54,201 nucleotides of DNA from Hominimerdicola alba 8. GTDB lineage: Bacteria; Bacillota; Clostridia; Oscillospirales; Ruminococcaceae. Position 1 is the first letter of the stretch; each line of letters opens with the position of its first letter. Location: NCBI RefSeq assembly GCF_000178155.2, contig NZ_ADKM02000093.1, positions 1 through 54,201 on the forward strand, in the 5' to 3' direction. The position numbers and the translations under genes were made by a program. Positions 1-8,382 of the stretch are shown here, in pieces. Below the pieces are notes generated by a model. The model saw only the letters and a list, made by a program, of their open reading frames with translations, did not search any database and had not been told where the DNA came from.

Positions 1-37
1 AAAAAATGGCTGATCGCTTTTTGAATTTATACACTTT

Positions 38-1483
38 TTATACAGAAGCCTTGCTTACTGTTTGGGAACTGCTCACAGGCTGATCTTTCCGATCGGTCCT
101 GAGCTGCTTATAAGTCCTGACGATAAGGAACAAAGTTACCGCAAAAGTAAGGATATCCGACACTGGCATTGAATACAGCACACCGTCAAGTCCGAAGAAC
201 ATTGGCAGGAGAAGTGCAAAGCCCACACCGAAAACGATCTCTCTTATCATCGAAAGTGCAGTCGATTCCACAGCCTTGCCCATAGCTTGCAGGAAGATGA
301 AGCAAGCCTTGTTCACGCAGGCAAATATCATCATACAGAGATATATGCGGAATGCGTGTACCGCAAAATCAGTATAATAACTGCTCTCGTTCGCCGCACC
401 GAATATGCCGATAAGCTGTTTCGGGAAGAACTCCACAAAGATAAGACCAACCGCACCGACAGCCGCTTCTGCTATCAGCAGTTTTGTGAACAGCTCACGC
501 ACGCGGTATTTGAGTCCCGCGCCCATATTAAAGCCGACGATCGGGATACAGCCTGCCGCCATACCTACTACGATAGAAATAACGATCTGGAAGAACTTCA
601 TAACGATGCCGACTACCGCCATAGGTATCTGCGCATACTGCTCCTGCCCGAAAATGCTGTCCATTGCACCGTATTTGCGTATCATATTATTGATCGCTGC
701 CATTGCCGCCACAAGTGAGATCTGCGAGAGAAAACTGGTAAGTCCCAGCGTAAGTGTTTTGCGGATAATGATGCTTTGCGGCTTGAAGTCGGCTCTTGCG
801 GGCTTTACCATCTTCATGTTACAGAGATACCAAACAGCAAGCACCGCTGTGACGATCTGCCCGATGACTGTTGCGACCGCTGCACCCATCATGCCCCACC
901 TTAAAGCAAAAATGAATATCGGGTCGAGTATCATATTCAGCACTGCACCTGCAAGGGTGGAGATCATAGCAAACTTCGGGCTGCCGTCTGCGCGGATAAC
1001 GGGGTTCATAGCCTGCCCGAACATATAGAAAGGAATTCCAAGCGAGATATAGAAGAAGTATTCTTTTGAGTGAAGGAAGGTTTCCTCATTTACTGTTCCG
1101 CCGAACATAGCTATGATACCGTCGCTGAATATCAGATACACAGCACAGAGTATCAAACTGCTTATTATCGTCATTAGGACTGAACTGCCGACACTTTTCT
1201 TAGCCATATCGGGTTCGCCCTTTCCGAGACTCAGGCTGACAAAGGCACAGCAGCCGTCACCTATCATAACAGCTATGGCAAGCGCGATGACTGTCAGCGG
1301 AAACACGACTGTATTTGCGGCATTTCCGTAAGAACCGAGATAGCTTGCGTTGGCGATGAATATCTGGTCAACGATGTTGTAGAGCGCTCCCACCAGCAGA
1401 GAAATGATGCAGGGAACGGCATATTTTTTCATCAGTCTGCCCACAGGCTCACGCCCTAAGAATTGATTTGCTGTTTGTTCCAT
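38..1483 (-). CDS. MATE family multidrug efflux transporter
   Basis: Twelve-helix membrane protein of about 481 residues that should export drugs or toxic cations in exchange for Na+ or H+. The N-terminus GREPVGRLMKKYAVPCIISL followed by NIVDQIFIA is typical of MATE (NorM/MepA-like) proteins, and the second half repeats the pattern (LGLTSFLSQ). An in-frame upstream ATG at 1543 lies inside a terminator-like leader hairpin. I chose the ATG at 1483 because it has a strong AGGAGG 9 bases upstream. It is the last of three minus-strand genes that each carry a related leader RNA. That suggests control by a small ligand, as for exporter genes under guanidine riboswitches. Substrate is unknown. Confidence 0.93.
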   Translation of the reverse strand: MEQTANQFLGREPVGRLMKKYAVPCIISLLVGALYNIVDQIFIANASYLGSYGNAANTVVFPLTVIALAIAVMIGDGCCAFVSLSLGKGEPDMAKKSVGSSVLMTIISSLILCAVYLIFSDGIIAMFGGTVNEETFLHSKEYFFYISLGIPFYMFGQAMNPVIRADGSPKFAMISTLAGAVLNMILDPIFIFALRWGMMGAAVATVIGQIVTAVLAVWYLCNMKMVKPARADFKPQSIIIRKTLTLGLTSFLSQISLVAAMAAINNMIRKYGAMDSIFGQEQYAQIPMAVVGIVMKFFQIVISIVVGMAAGCIPIVGFNMGAGLKYRVRELFTKLLIAEAAVGAVGLIFVEFFPKQLIGIFGAANESSYYTDFAVHAFRIYLCMMIFACVNKACFIFLQAMGKAVESTALSMIREIVFGVGFALLLPMFFGLDGVLYSMPVSDILTFAVTLFLIVRTYKQLRTDRKDQPVSSSQTVSKASV

Positions 1484-1492
1484 TTGATTTCC

Positions 1493-1552
1493 TCCTAAAA
1501 AATACAGCGTGAAGCCATAAGCCGGAATTACGCTTAAAGCCACACGCTGTTT
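1493..1552 (-). promoter_or_regulatory. Leader RNA L1 with terminator, upstream of MATE gene
   Basis: Read on the minus strand, ACAGCGTG (1550-1543) pairs with CACGCTGT (1511-1504), an 8-bp stem closed directly before a run of six T and then the AGGAGG of the MATE gene. The loop holds GCGTAATTCCGGCTTAT (1533-1517), nearly identical to the loop of the next leader at 1848-1863. A terminator immediately in front of a ribosome binding site suggests transcription attenuation. The ligand and the alternative fold are not visible to me. Confidence 0.65.
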
Positions 1553-1570
1553 TGATGATATGAAATTGTA

Positions 1571-1810
1571 TCAGTCGAGATAAGAGCCGACAGGAGCAGT
1601 GTTGTACTGCTTGATGATCTTCATGATAACAGAGCCGTTAGGCTGTTCTGTTTCCTCTACGATCTTGTACTTAGTCTTGTTTTTATCAAGTCCCGCCTTG
1701 TACTTTTCAATTTCGTCCTTAACGAGCTTTACGGCGTAGTCATGACCGACATCTTCCTTGAGCATAAAATGAAGTGTCTGGCAGATACACGCTTCTTTGA
1801 TTCTTTTCAC
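1571..1810 (-). CDS. Small conserved soluble protein of unknown function
   Basis: A 79-residue charged protein with no signal peptide or membrane helix, starting KRIKEACICQTLHF and ending in QYNTAPVGSYLD. The start is GTG at 1810 with GGAGGTAG 9 bases upstream. I do not recognise a named family, though the sequence looks like a conserved Firmicute protein rather than a chance reading frame. It has its own promoter (1888-1916) and its own terminator-ended leader (1824-1880), and lies 88 bases before the MATE start. The shared leader type suggests it works with the exporter and the membrane protein upstream, for example as a binding or sensing protein. That role is inference only. Confidence 0.75.
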   Translation of the reverse strand: MKRIKEACICQTLHFMLKEDVGHDYAVKLVKDEIEKYKAGLDKNKTKYKIVEETEQPNGSVIMKIIKQYNTAPVGSYLD

Positions 1811-1823
1811 TATGATCTACCTC

Positions 1824-1880
1824 CATAAAAAAATAAAACGAGCAGCAATAACCGGACTTACGCAGGATCGCTACTCGTTA
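1824..1880 (-). promoter_or_regulatory. Leader RNA L2 with terminator
   Basis: On the minus strand ACGAGTAGC (1878-1870) pairs with GCTGCTCGT (1846-1838), 9 bp with one G-U pair, followed by TTTATTTTTTTT and then ATGGAGG, the ribosome binding region of the 79-aa gene. The loop contains GCGTAAGTCCGGTTAT (1863-1848), matching leader L1 in all but two or three positions. It begins at the predicted transcription start of the promoter at 1888-1916, so it forms almost the whole 5' untranslated region. Confidence 0.65.
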
Positions 1881-1887
1881 TATATTT

Positions 1888-1916
1888 ATCATATCAGATT
1901 TTCAGCTTTTTTGCAA
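1888..1916 (-). promoter_or_regulatory. Sigma-A promoter for the 79-aa gene
   Basis: TTGCAA (1916-1911), a 17-base spacer and TATGAT (1893-1888) on the minus strand. It lies between the stop of the membrane-protein gene and leader L2, so the 79-aa gene can be transcribed separately from its upstream neighbour. Confidence 0.6.
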
Positions 1917-1935
1917 AGGACATTTTGCACAAAGT

Positions 1936-2502
1936 TTACGCCTTTACAGCCTGTGCTGTTTCGGCTTTTCTTCTGAACACCGCCTTGAAACAAGTTCTGA
2001 TAAGCGGCTGTATAAAGAAAAGCTGAGAGAAAAATGCGAACGGGAAATTAAAGCAGACGAGTTTGACCCAGTTTGCAAGGAGCGTCAACACATTGAAGCC
2101 TGCGTAGTAGGGATAGTAGAGAAAAGCCGCAAGAAGGCTCATCGCAGGACACATGATGCCGACAGTCGCACAGATGATCGCAGTTTCAAAGAGTACGGGG
2201 TGTGTTTCTCTCGGATCAAAGACTTTACATGCCAGCTTAAAGGACATGGGGCTTCCGACTGTTACTTCAAGAGTATATGCAAGGATGAACTCAGTGATAA
2301 CGACTGCCCATATCGGCAGATTTCTTCCGAACATATAGACACCGCCCATAGCGTTTACCGCACCGAGCACACTGTTTTCCCCCGTTACGCTCATAAGCGT
2401 TGAACCGTTGACAACATACAGACTGTAAAACACATAAGCGTGTACAGTCACAATAACGGTCATCAAAGCGAACATCATTCTTTCAAATTGGTTTCTTGGC
2501 AT
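1936..2502 (-). CDS. DUF2798-like integral membrane protein
   Basis: 188 residues with about four hydrophobic segments in two repeated halves, beginning PRNQFERMMFALMTVIVTVH. I associate this with the DUF2798 family, whose function is not established. ATG at 2502 has ACGGAG upstream. It is the first gene of the leader-RNA group (membrane protein, small soluble protein, MATE exporter), all on the minus strand and all preceded by attenuator-like leaders. A transport or resistance role linked to the MATE protein is plausible but not shown by the sequence. Confidence 0.7.
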   Translation of the reverse strand: MPRNQFERMMFALMTVIVTVHAYVFYSLYVVNGSTLMSVTGENSVLGAVNAMGGVYMFGRNLPIWAVVITEFILAYTLEVTVGSPMSFKLACKVFDPRETHPVLFETAIICATVGIMCPAMSLLAAFLYYPYYAGFNVLTLLANWVKLVCFNFPFAFFSQLFFIQPLIRTCFKAVFRRKAETAQAVKA

Positions 2503-2519
2503 AGTTTTCTCCGTTTCCG

Positions 2520-2625
2520 CACAAAAAACACGCTGTACTCAAAGGATACTTCATCTTCGGATAGCATTCCGTGATCAGATTTACGCATTCCTGAGAATAC
2601 AACGTGTGTCAGTGCTATAATATTA
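2520..2625 (-). promoter_or_regulatory. Leader RNA L3 with terminator
   Basis: Longer relative of L1 and L2. On the minus strand ACACGTTGTA (2607-2598) pairs with TACAGCGTGT (2537-2528), 10 bp with one G-U, extended inward by CTCA/TGAG (2595-2592 with 2541-2538) and followed by TTTTTT. The interior carries GCGTAAATC then, after a six-base insertion, CGG (2586-2569), so the core GCGTAANTC...CGG is shared by all three leaders. It starts at the transcription start expected from the promoter at 2636-2664. Confidence 0.6.
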
Positions 2626-2635
2626 TTACCTGAAT

Positions 2636-2664
2636 ATTATAGCAAAAATATTTTTTGATGTCAA
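2636..2664 (-). promoter_or_regulatory. Strong sigma-A promoter for the DUF2798-like gene
   Basis: Perfect TTGACA (2664-2659), 17-base spacer and TATAAT (2641-2636) on the minus strand. Transcription would begin near 2629, directly at leader L3. Confidence 0.8.
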
Positions 2665-2830
2665 AGGCGATATTCAACAAAGATTTTCAAAGTTCGGTTT
2701 TGTCGTTCTGTACTGCATTTACATCATGATGCCCGCTTTGTGCTTTCATAAACTAAGGCTTGCTGTTACGTTCCAATAGTCTACAGTCTTATGGTATTAT
2801 CACAGACTACCATTTTAGGGTACTGTATCA

Positions 2831-4831
2831 TCACGCAGTAATTCCAAACTTAGTGCCCGCCTCCCCAAGAAACAGCACTCTGCCGCCTTTTGGCATGGGG
2901 ATAACATTTCCTGCGTCTTTAACATGGGAAGTGTATATAGGCTCATCGAATTTATTGAACACGATAACAGCACTGTTTTCGGGTCTTGTCACGGTAATGG
3001 GGGTATTTGCGATGCTGTCTGAAATACTGTACCACTCCGCATTGCCTGTCATTTCCACCGTTTTGACCGATATATCAAATTCGGGAATGTCATTCGCCAA
3101 AATATATTCCGTACCAAATGAAGTTTTCATTGTCTGCCTGCCGTTTTTATCTGTGTCAAGCGTAATATCCATAAGATCTCTGCTTGAAGATGACGGTATA
3201 TTTTTCGGTGAGACAAGATGTTTGTTGTCGGATATTTTCAGCAGGAAATCAGCGCCATTGCCATTCAGAAAAACATACCCTTTCATTTCGTCCACAATAC
3301 TAAACCGTGCGATAGCGGCACGCTCATAATTGCTCGATGAATACTTATCCCCCGCAAGAAGAAATTTCTTTCCGTCAAGTGCCTTAAAGCTGTTAATAAC
3401 ACCCTCTCCGACATTGTTCTCATCTATCATCTGTCCTGCATACATTTTCACATCAATTGAACCAAGTACGGGATAGTACAGTCCGCCCGATATTTTCATA
3501 AATGTTCCGTCTGCGTTCTTTTCAAAGGACAGACGGCTGCTCCCGCCCGCCAGCAGGCGCTTGTCAAATCCGCTTTCATCGACTTCGTAGGCAAGTTCAG
3601 CGAAGTCGCCGTCTGCGGTATAAACGTAGTCGGTATATTCGGTCTTGCGTGAGGTGATCTTTTCCATGTGAAGATACTTATTATCGGGGAACGTCACTCT
3701 GCAAAGCGTATCGCTCCCGCCCATTATATTCATGACATACCAGCCCTCATAAGCCTTGTATTCATCGGGGATCTCGTCAGCTATCGTACATTCGGGCAAT
3801 GCTTTCTCTGCAATGCTTATGCCCTTTTCCTGCAAGCACACGTCCATGAGTGCCTGCGCCACAAGCTCATTCTGCGTGCTGCCGCCGCCGTTGGAAAGCA
3901 CCGCAACGCTTATCTTTTCATCGGGGGCAACCATCAGAAAAGCGTGATCCATGTCCGTATCGCCGCCCTTGCCGACTACCTTGACACCGCTTTGCTTGTA
4001 GCGGAGCATTTCCGCATAATCCCAGCCAAGACCGTTATCATCGCTGTATTCGTTGTCGTTGTGGCGGGTAGACATAGCGCTCTTAGCATCATCCGGAATG
4101 AGCGTGTCATCGCCTGTGAAGAACGCCGCACCGAATTTTGCAGTATCGGAAGCCGTTGCGTAGATACCGCCGCCGCCGATCATCACGCAGTAGCTTGTTT
4201 CAAGCGGCAGACCGCCTGCCGAAAATGAGGGCACAAGCATATCATTGCGGAACATATCAATAGGCGTTCCCGTGTCGGTGACACCTATCTTATCCGAGAT
4301 GTTCTCCCTCACATAGTCCGTGTAGCTCTTGCCTGTTACATTCTCAACGATAAGTTCCAGCAGGCTGAAACCGTCATTGCAGTACGCCGCATATTTTCCG
4401 GGGTCGGCTTTGAGCCGCTGAGAAGCAAGGTTTTCAAGCAGATGGTCGTGGTTATATGTATCATTGTCATCATACAGACCGCTGTTAACTGTTGTTGAAC
4501 CCATTATCCCTGAAGTGTGATCCATAAGCATGCGAACAGTTATGTCCTTGTATCGCTCATCAGCCATTTTGAAGTCGGGAATATATTCGGTTATGGGCGT
4601 ATCAAGTTCCACCAGTCCCTTATCAACAAGCTGCATGACGGCGGCTGTGGAATATATCTTGCTCACCGAACCCACGCAGTAGATATATTCGCCGTCAGCT
4701 GTGTTATTTTCGGCAGACACAGCTTTCGCCGCCGTGTCTGTATTTTCGGTTTTATCTGCCTTGACACTTCCGCACCCTGTCAGCATTAGAAGTGCCATAA
4801 CTGCGGCAGAAATGATCTTTATCTGTTTCAT
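2831..4831 (-). CDS. Lipoprotein serine hydrolase (class C beta-lactamase / PBP-like fold)
   Basis: 666 residues. A short signal peptide ends in the lipobox LTGC (lipidated Cys20), so the protein sits outside the membrane. The serine hydrolase motifs are SVSK (55-58, nucleophile Ser55), HTSG (105-108) and YCN (150-152); GKGGDT near residue 280 may be the third active-site strand. The last ~300 residues form a beta-rich region of unknown role. The family includes D-aminopeptidases, esterases and peptidoglycan hydrolases, so I do not claim antibiotic hydrolysis. It lies 12 bases behind the ABC permease, in the same minus-strand operon as a two-component system. A role in cell-envelope stress or peptide detoxification is the natural inference. 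Confidence 0.88.
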   Translation of the reverse strand: MKQIKIISAAVMALLMLTGCGSVKADKTENTDTAAKAVSAENNTADGEYIYCVGSVSKIYSTAAVMQLVDKGLVELDTPITEYIPDFKMADERYKDITVRMLMDHTSGIMGSTTVNSGLYDDNDTYNHDHLLENLASQRLKADPGKYAAYCNDGFSLLELIVENVTGKSYTDYVRENISDKIGVTDTGTPIDMFRNDMLVPSFSAGGLPLETSYCVMIGGGGIYATASDTAKFGAAFFTGDDTLIPDDAKSAMSTRHNDNEYSDDNGLGWDYAEMLRYKQSGVKVVGKGGDTDMDHAFLMVAPDEKISVAVLSNGGGSTQNELVAQALMDVCLQEKGISIAEKALPECTIADEIPDEYKAYEGWYVMNIMGGSDTLCRVTFPDNKYLHMEKITSRKTEYTDYVYTADGDFAELAYEVDESGFDKRLLAGGSSRLSFEKNADGTFMKISGGLYYPVLGSIDVKMYAGQMIDENNVGEGVINSFKALDGKKFLLAGDKYSSSNYERAAIARFSIVDEMKGYVFLNGNGADFLLKISDNKHLVSPKNIPSSSSRDLMDITLDTDKNGRQTMKTSFGTEYILANDIPEFDISVKTVEMTGNAEWYSISDSIANTPITVTRPENSAVIVFNKFDEPIYTSHVKDAGNVIPMPKGGRVLFLGEAGTKFGITA

Positions 4832-4843
4832 ATTATCTCCCTC

Positions 4844-7360
4844 TTATTCGGTCATAAGTTCTGTTACCGATATTGCCTTTATCCTGCCTGCGCTGATGTA
4901 AGTAACAGCATAGCAGAAAGCCACCAGTACAACATCTGCAACGATAGTCAGCGGTATGTTCAGCTCACCGACAGTGCCGAATACCATCAGCCAGAATGCG
5001 CTGTATACATACATTGCTGCAAATGAAGCAATTATAACGTAAACTATTGTTACAGGCATGGTTTTCAGTGCGATCTGTTTCATCAAGTCTTTGGAGGTGT
5101 AGCCCATACCTTTCATGATGCCTAAGCGCCTGCGCTGACGCTTTACGTTCGATGATGCGATCAGTCCAAGTATCACAGCAACTACCGCAGAAAGCACGAG
5201 CATCGCCCCGAAAGAGCCGTATTTCGATACCGTTGCAACTCCGCTCATCGACTGCTCAGCAAGTGTCATGAGAGAGGAAACGTCCTTTATGATAAAGTGT
5301 CTGCTGTTTCCCGTGATGACCTGTCCGTCAACGACTAACGCATAGTCGATATTAGTCACGCCGTACTGCGAGGTCAGCAGAGCCAGCTTTTCATCTGCCG
5401 CCGCTCGTATGCGTTCTTCAAGTGTGCCGTCTGCACCGCCTGCATTCACGCTGTCTTTTGCAGAAGTGCCGAACTTTTCGTTCAGCTTTTCCTCAAACTG
5501 TTCCATTGTCACGCCGTCTTTCAGATATACCGAAACGATGTTCGGGCGTGCATCGGGGCAGGCACGGCAGTATCCCTCAGAGGTCATATACAGCATTGTT
5601 CCGTTGTTCATCATGCTGCTTGTCATACCCGTTACAATAAACTTTGTTTCTGTTCCATTGCCCTTGATAACGATGCTGTCACCGATGTCCACGCCGTCAT
5701 ACTGCTTTCTTGAAATGGTGGTCATGACCTCGTTGTCATGCTCCGGAAATCTGCCGTCTATGAGTTTTATGTTTTCAGCGTCATTATAATTATCGAATAC
5801 AACTGTAGCGCCCGGATATTCCGAATCTCTGACAGAAAGCCACTTTTGCTGATATTTCACAAGTGCTTTTCTTACTTCGGGCATCTTGGCTATCTCGTCC
5901 CTGACTGCATAAGTGTCAACGCCGTTCAGCAGTTCCACCTCAGTTACAATGTCATCACCTGTCATTGACAGAAGCCCGTCAATGCCATGTCCGAAAAATT
6001 CCGCACTCGTCACACAGAACAGTATCGCCGTACCTGCCGCAATGATGCAGACTGCCGTTCCGACAGCAGACTTGATGTCACAGAGAAAACTCTTCATCGC
6101 AAGTGCAATATTGATATTTCCCTTAGCCTTTTCCAGCGGAAGAATGTTCCTGCCGAAATGATGTGTGCGTATGCCCTTTCTGAACGCCACAACAGGCGGA
6201 TATTTCTTGACTTTTGCTGCCTTTAAAAGCGCAAATACAGTTACAAGCACCACCACGATAAAGCAGGAAAGAAGTATCATTCCGCCCTCTGTTTTTACGG
6301 TCACGGGTCTGCCTATCGTGTTTTGTATGCCGAGATTCATCAGCGGACTTACCAGAAATGCTCCCACAACACCCAGTACCGCACCGATGCCTGCTGTTAT
6401 CACATATTCGTACACATAGGAAAGGGAAATTTCACGGGAACGGTAGCCCAGCGCTTCGAGAACACCTATCTGCTGCATCTGGTCTTCGATGTCGTTGGTG
6501 ATGCGGTGAATTATCATCAGCACTGCCGAAAGCATGGTTATTCCCGAAAAAAACGCAAGGAAATACATGAACATATTTATGAATTGCAGGGAATTTAACT
6601 TTTCATTTCTTGTGCTATTGTATGTAAAATAAGAATTCAGCTCCTCGCCGCTGAGTTTCTCGCAGCTTTCGATAAAAATATCTTCATTATATCCTGTATT
6701 TGCGGAGTTGAACCACAGGGTGGCATAAGCCCCGTAAACACCGTCGTCAAGTATCAGCTTGAAAAGCTCATAGTCATTATCGGATATGACCATTTTATAG
6801 CCGTAGGACGAATTGTTATATAATCCTGTCTTGTAAAAACCCGCTATGGTGAACGGATAGTCTCTGCCATTTTTGCAGACTGTCAGTGTATCGCCGGCCT
6901 GATACCCTTCACCGATGCTGAAAAACATTGGCAGCCATATGGGGTGTTCGAGCTTTTCTACCTCTTCATCTGTGAGTTTATCGGTCTTTACAAAATCCTC
7001 TATCTTTCTTTCGTTCTTTTCAGGAACGAAAACGGAAACGTAGGTGCGTTCATCACCATTGTTTGTTTTATAATCAAGTGTAAAGCCGTATACACATTCC
7101 GTTTCGGTTATCTCTCTAATGCCATACTCACTATTAAGCAGGTCTTTGTATTCATCACGGTATTTGTCTTTTTTTATCATAACGCAGGTGTCTTTTGACC
7201 CCGACTGTGCGAAACTGTCATCATAAGCCTTGTTCGCCTTTGAGATGTTCGCCGCAAATACACTGAGCATAAGCGTGGTTATCATCGTGAGAAAGACGAT
7301 GGCGAACGCTTCTTTTTTGTTTTTTTTCAGCTTGAAAAGCGATAAGCGAAGTATGTTCAT
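4844..7360 (-). CDS. ABC transporter permease, FtsX/MacB type
   Basis: 838 residues with an N-terminal membrane helix after LSLFKLKKNKKEAFAI, a large extracytoplasmic region, then groups of helices near residues 265-400, a second helix (~425-450), another large external region, and a final group (715-835). This duplicated FtsX layout is that of mechanotransmission ABC permeases that move peptides or lipids rather than pump small solutes. ATG at 7360 has GGGGTGATG upstream. It sits 11 bases after the ATPase gene and 12 before the hydrolase gene. With the upstream histidine kinase and response regulator it resembles peptide-sensing and resistance modules of Firmicutes. Confidence 0.9.
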   Translation of the reverse strand: MNILRLSLFKLKKNKKEAFAIVFLTMITTLMLSVFAANISKANKAYDDSFAQSGSKDTCVMIKKDKYRDEYKDLLNSEYGIREITETECVYGFTLDYKTNNGDERTYVSVFVPEKNERKIEDFVKTDKLTDEEVEKLEHPIWLPMFFSIGEGYQAGDTLTVCKNGRDYPFTIAGFYKTGLYNNSSYGYKMVISDNDYELFKLILDDGVYGAYATLWFNSANTGYNEDIFIESCEKLSGEELNSYFTYNSTRNEKLNSLQFINMFMYFLAFFSGITMLSAVLMIIHRITNDIEDQMQQIGVLEALGYRSREISLSYVYEYVITAGIGAVLGVVGAFLVSPLMNLGIQNTIGRPVTVKTEGGMILLSCFIVVVLVTVFALLKAAKVKKYPPVVAFRKGIRTHHFGRNILPLEKAKGNINIALAMKSFLCDIKSAVGTAVCIIAAGTAILFCVTSAEFFGHGIDGLLSMTGDDIVTEVELLNGVDTYAVRDEIAKMPEVRKALVKYQQKWLSVRDSEYPGATVVFDNYNDAENIKLIDGRFPEHDNEVMTTISRKQYDGVDIGDSIVIKGNGTETKFIVTGMTSSMMNNGTMLYMTSEGYCRACPDARPNIVSVYLKDGVTMEQFEEKLNEKFGTSAKDSVNAGGADGTLEERIRAAADEKLALLTSQYGVTNIDYALVVDGQVITGNSRHFIIKDVSSLMTLAEQSMSGVATVSKYGSFGAMLVLSAVVAVILGLIASSNVKRQRRRLGIMKGMGYTSKDLMKQIALKTMPVTIVYVIIASFAAMYVYSAFWLMVFGTVGELNIPLTIVADVVLVAFCYAVTYISAGRIKAISVTELMTE

Positions 7361-7371
7361 GTCATCACCCC

Positions 7372-8133
7372 TTACCAGCCCATTTCTTCAAGGAAAGCCG
7401 TCAGACCTGCGCGGCGCTCCTGTTTGTCGTCCTCACCGTAGGGCTTCATACGGTAGTCGCCCACAACGCCGCCATCGCGCAGATACAGCACCCTCGTTCC
7501 GCGCAGAGCCGTTTTCAGGTCATGTGTTACCATGACGATACTCTGTCCGTTTTTATGTATCTCCGTGAATATATCCAGCACATCACGGCTCGATGCCGAG
7601 TTCAGCGCACCTGTCGGCTCGTCTGCAAAAAGTATTTTCGGGTCGTTGATGACCGCTCTCACAATGCCCACTCTCTGCGCCTCACCGCCCGAAAGCTGAT
7701 TGGAGTACTTCTTAAAGTCCTCCTCATTCAGCCCGACTTTTTTCAGCAGTTCCTTTGCTTTGCTCACAAGTTCGGGCGTATTCTTCTGCACGATCAGCGC
7801 ACCCGTCAGCACATTGTCAAGCACCGTCTGATCGTCAAGCAGATACACGCTCTGAAAGACAAATCCGCAGTTGCCCCGCCGAAACTGTGCAAGCTGATCG
7901 TTTGTATAGTCCTGTATCTGCGTATCTCCAAAAAATATCTTGCCCAGCGTGGGCTTGTCCATACCCGAAAGCGCGTACAGAAGCGTGGATTTTCCCGAAC
8001 CCGATGATCCCATGATGACCGTGAAGTCACCCTCGATAATATCAATGTCAAGATTCTTGATGACATGCTGTTGTGTGCCGCCGTTTGAAAATGATTTGCA
8101 TAGTTTTTCTGTTCTTAAAATAGAAGAAGCCAT
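7372..8133 (-). CDS. ABC transporter ATP-binding protein, MacB/LolD-like
   Basis: 253 residues, cytoplasmic ATPase partner of the FtsX-type permease just downstream. Walker A GSSGSGKST, signature LSGGEAQRV, Walker B ILFADEPTG and switch His in VMVTHD are all present. Two ATGs are possible; the one at 8133 has AAAGGA eight bases upstream, while the one at 8142 would overlap that site, so 8133 is preferred. A family-A palindromic element lies between this gene and the histidine kinase gene upstream, so the two may now be transcribed separately. Confidence 0.93.
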   Translation of the reverse strand: MASSILRTEKLCKSFSNGGTQQHVIKNLDIDIIEGDFTVIMGSSGSGKSTLLYALSGMDKPTLGKIFFGDTQIQDYTNDQLAQFRRGNCGFVFQSVYLLDDQTVLDNVLTGALIVQKNTPELVSKAKELLKKVGLNEEDFKKYSNQLSGGEAQRVGIVRAVINDPKILFADEPTGALNSASSRDVLDIFTEIHKNGQSIVMVTHDLKTALRGTRVLYLRDGGVVGDYRMKPYGEDDKQERRAGLTAFLEEMGW

Positions 8134-8170
8134 ATATAACATCCTTTCTTGCAGTCCTTTCTGCTGTTCT

Positions 8171-8271
8171 ATAGCAATCCTCCTTAAAATTCAGACAAAA
8201 TCCAGTCACAAAACCCATAGATCCGAGCTTTTGCGACTGGATTTTGTGAATTTAAACAGTTGGATTGCTAT
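8171..8271. mobile_element. Family A palindromic MITE, copy A1
   Basis: 101 bp running from ATAGCAATCC to GGATTGCTAT and flanked by TA, with long inner inverted repeats around CAAAATCCAGTC/GACTGGATTTTG. Whole copies are found at 20077 and 28147, a truncated one at 34360 and a disrupted one at 43081. The TA flanks and ends resemble elements mobilised by IS630/Tc1-type transposases; no transposase is present. Confidence 0.8.
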
Positions 8272-8382
8272 AAGGATATTATACATGACTTCCAAAAAAT
8301 CTTCCATAAATCTTTCTTGTAAAATTCTTATATTTTTCTTAAATGGTCGCTCGGGCGAACGGCTCGTCAAAAGGCAGAGCTT

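Noticed and set aside
405-1028. Plus-strand open frame of 207 codons opposite the MATE gene
   Set aside because: Antisense shadow of a transporter with clear family features.
2831-4831. Annotation as a true beta-lactamase resistance gene
   Set aside because: Only the general SxxK/YxN fold motifs are visible; this family has many non-lactamase members and the long C-terminal region is not found in class C beta-lactamases.
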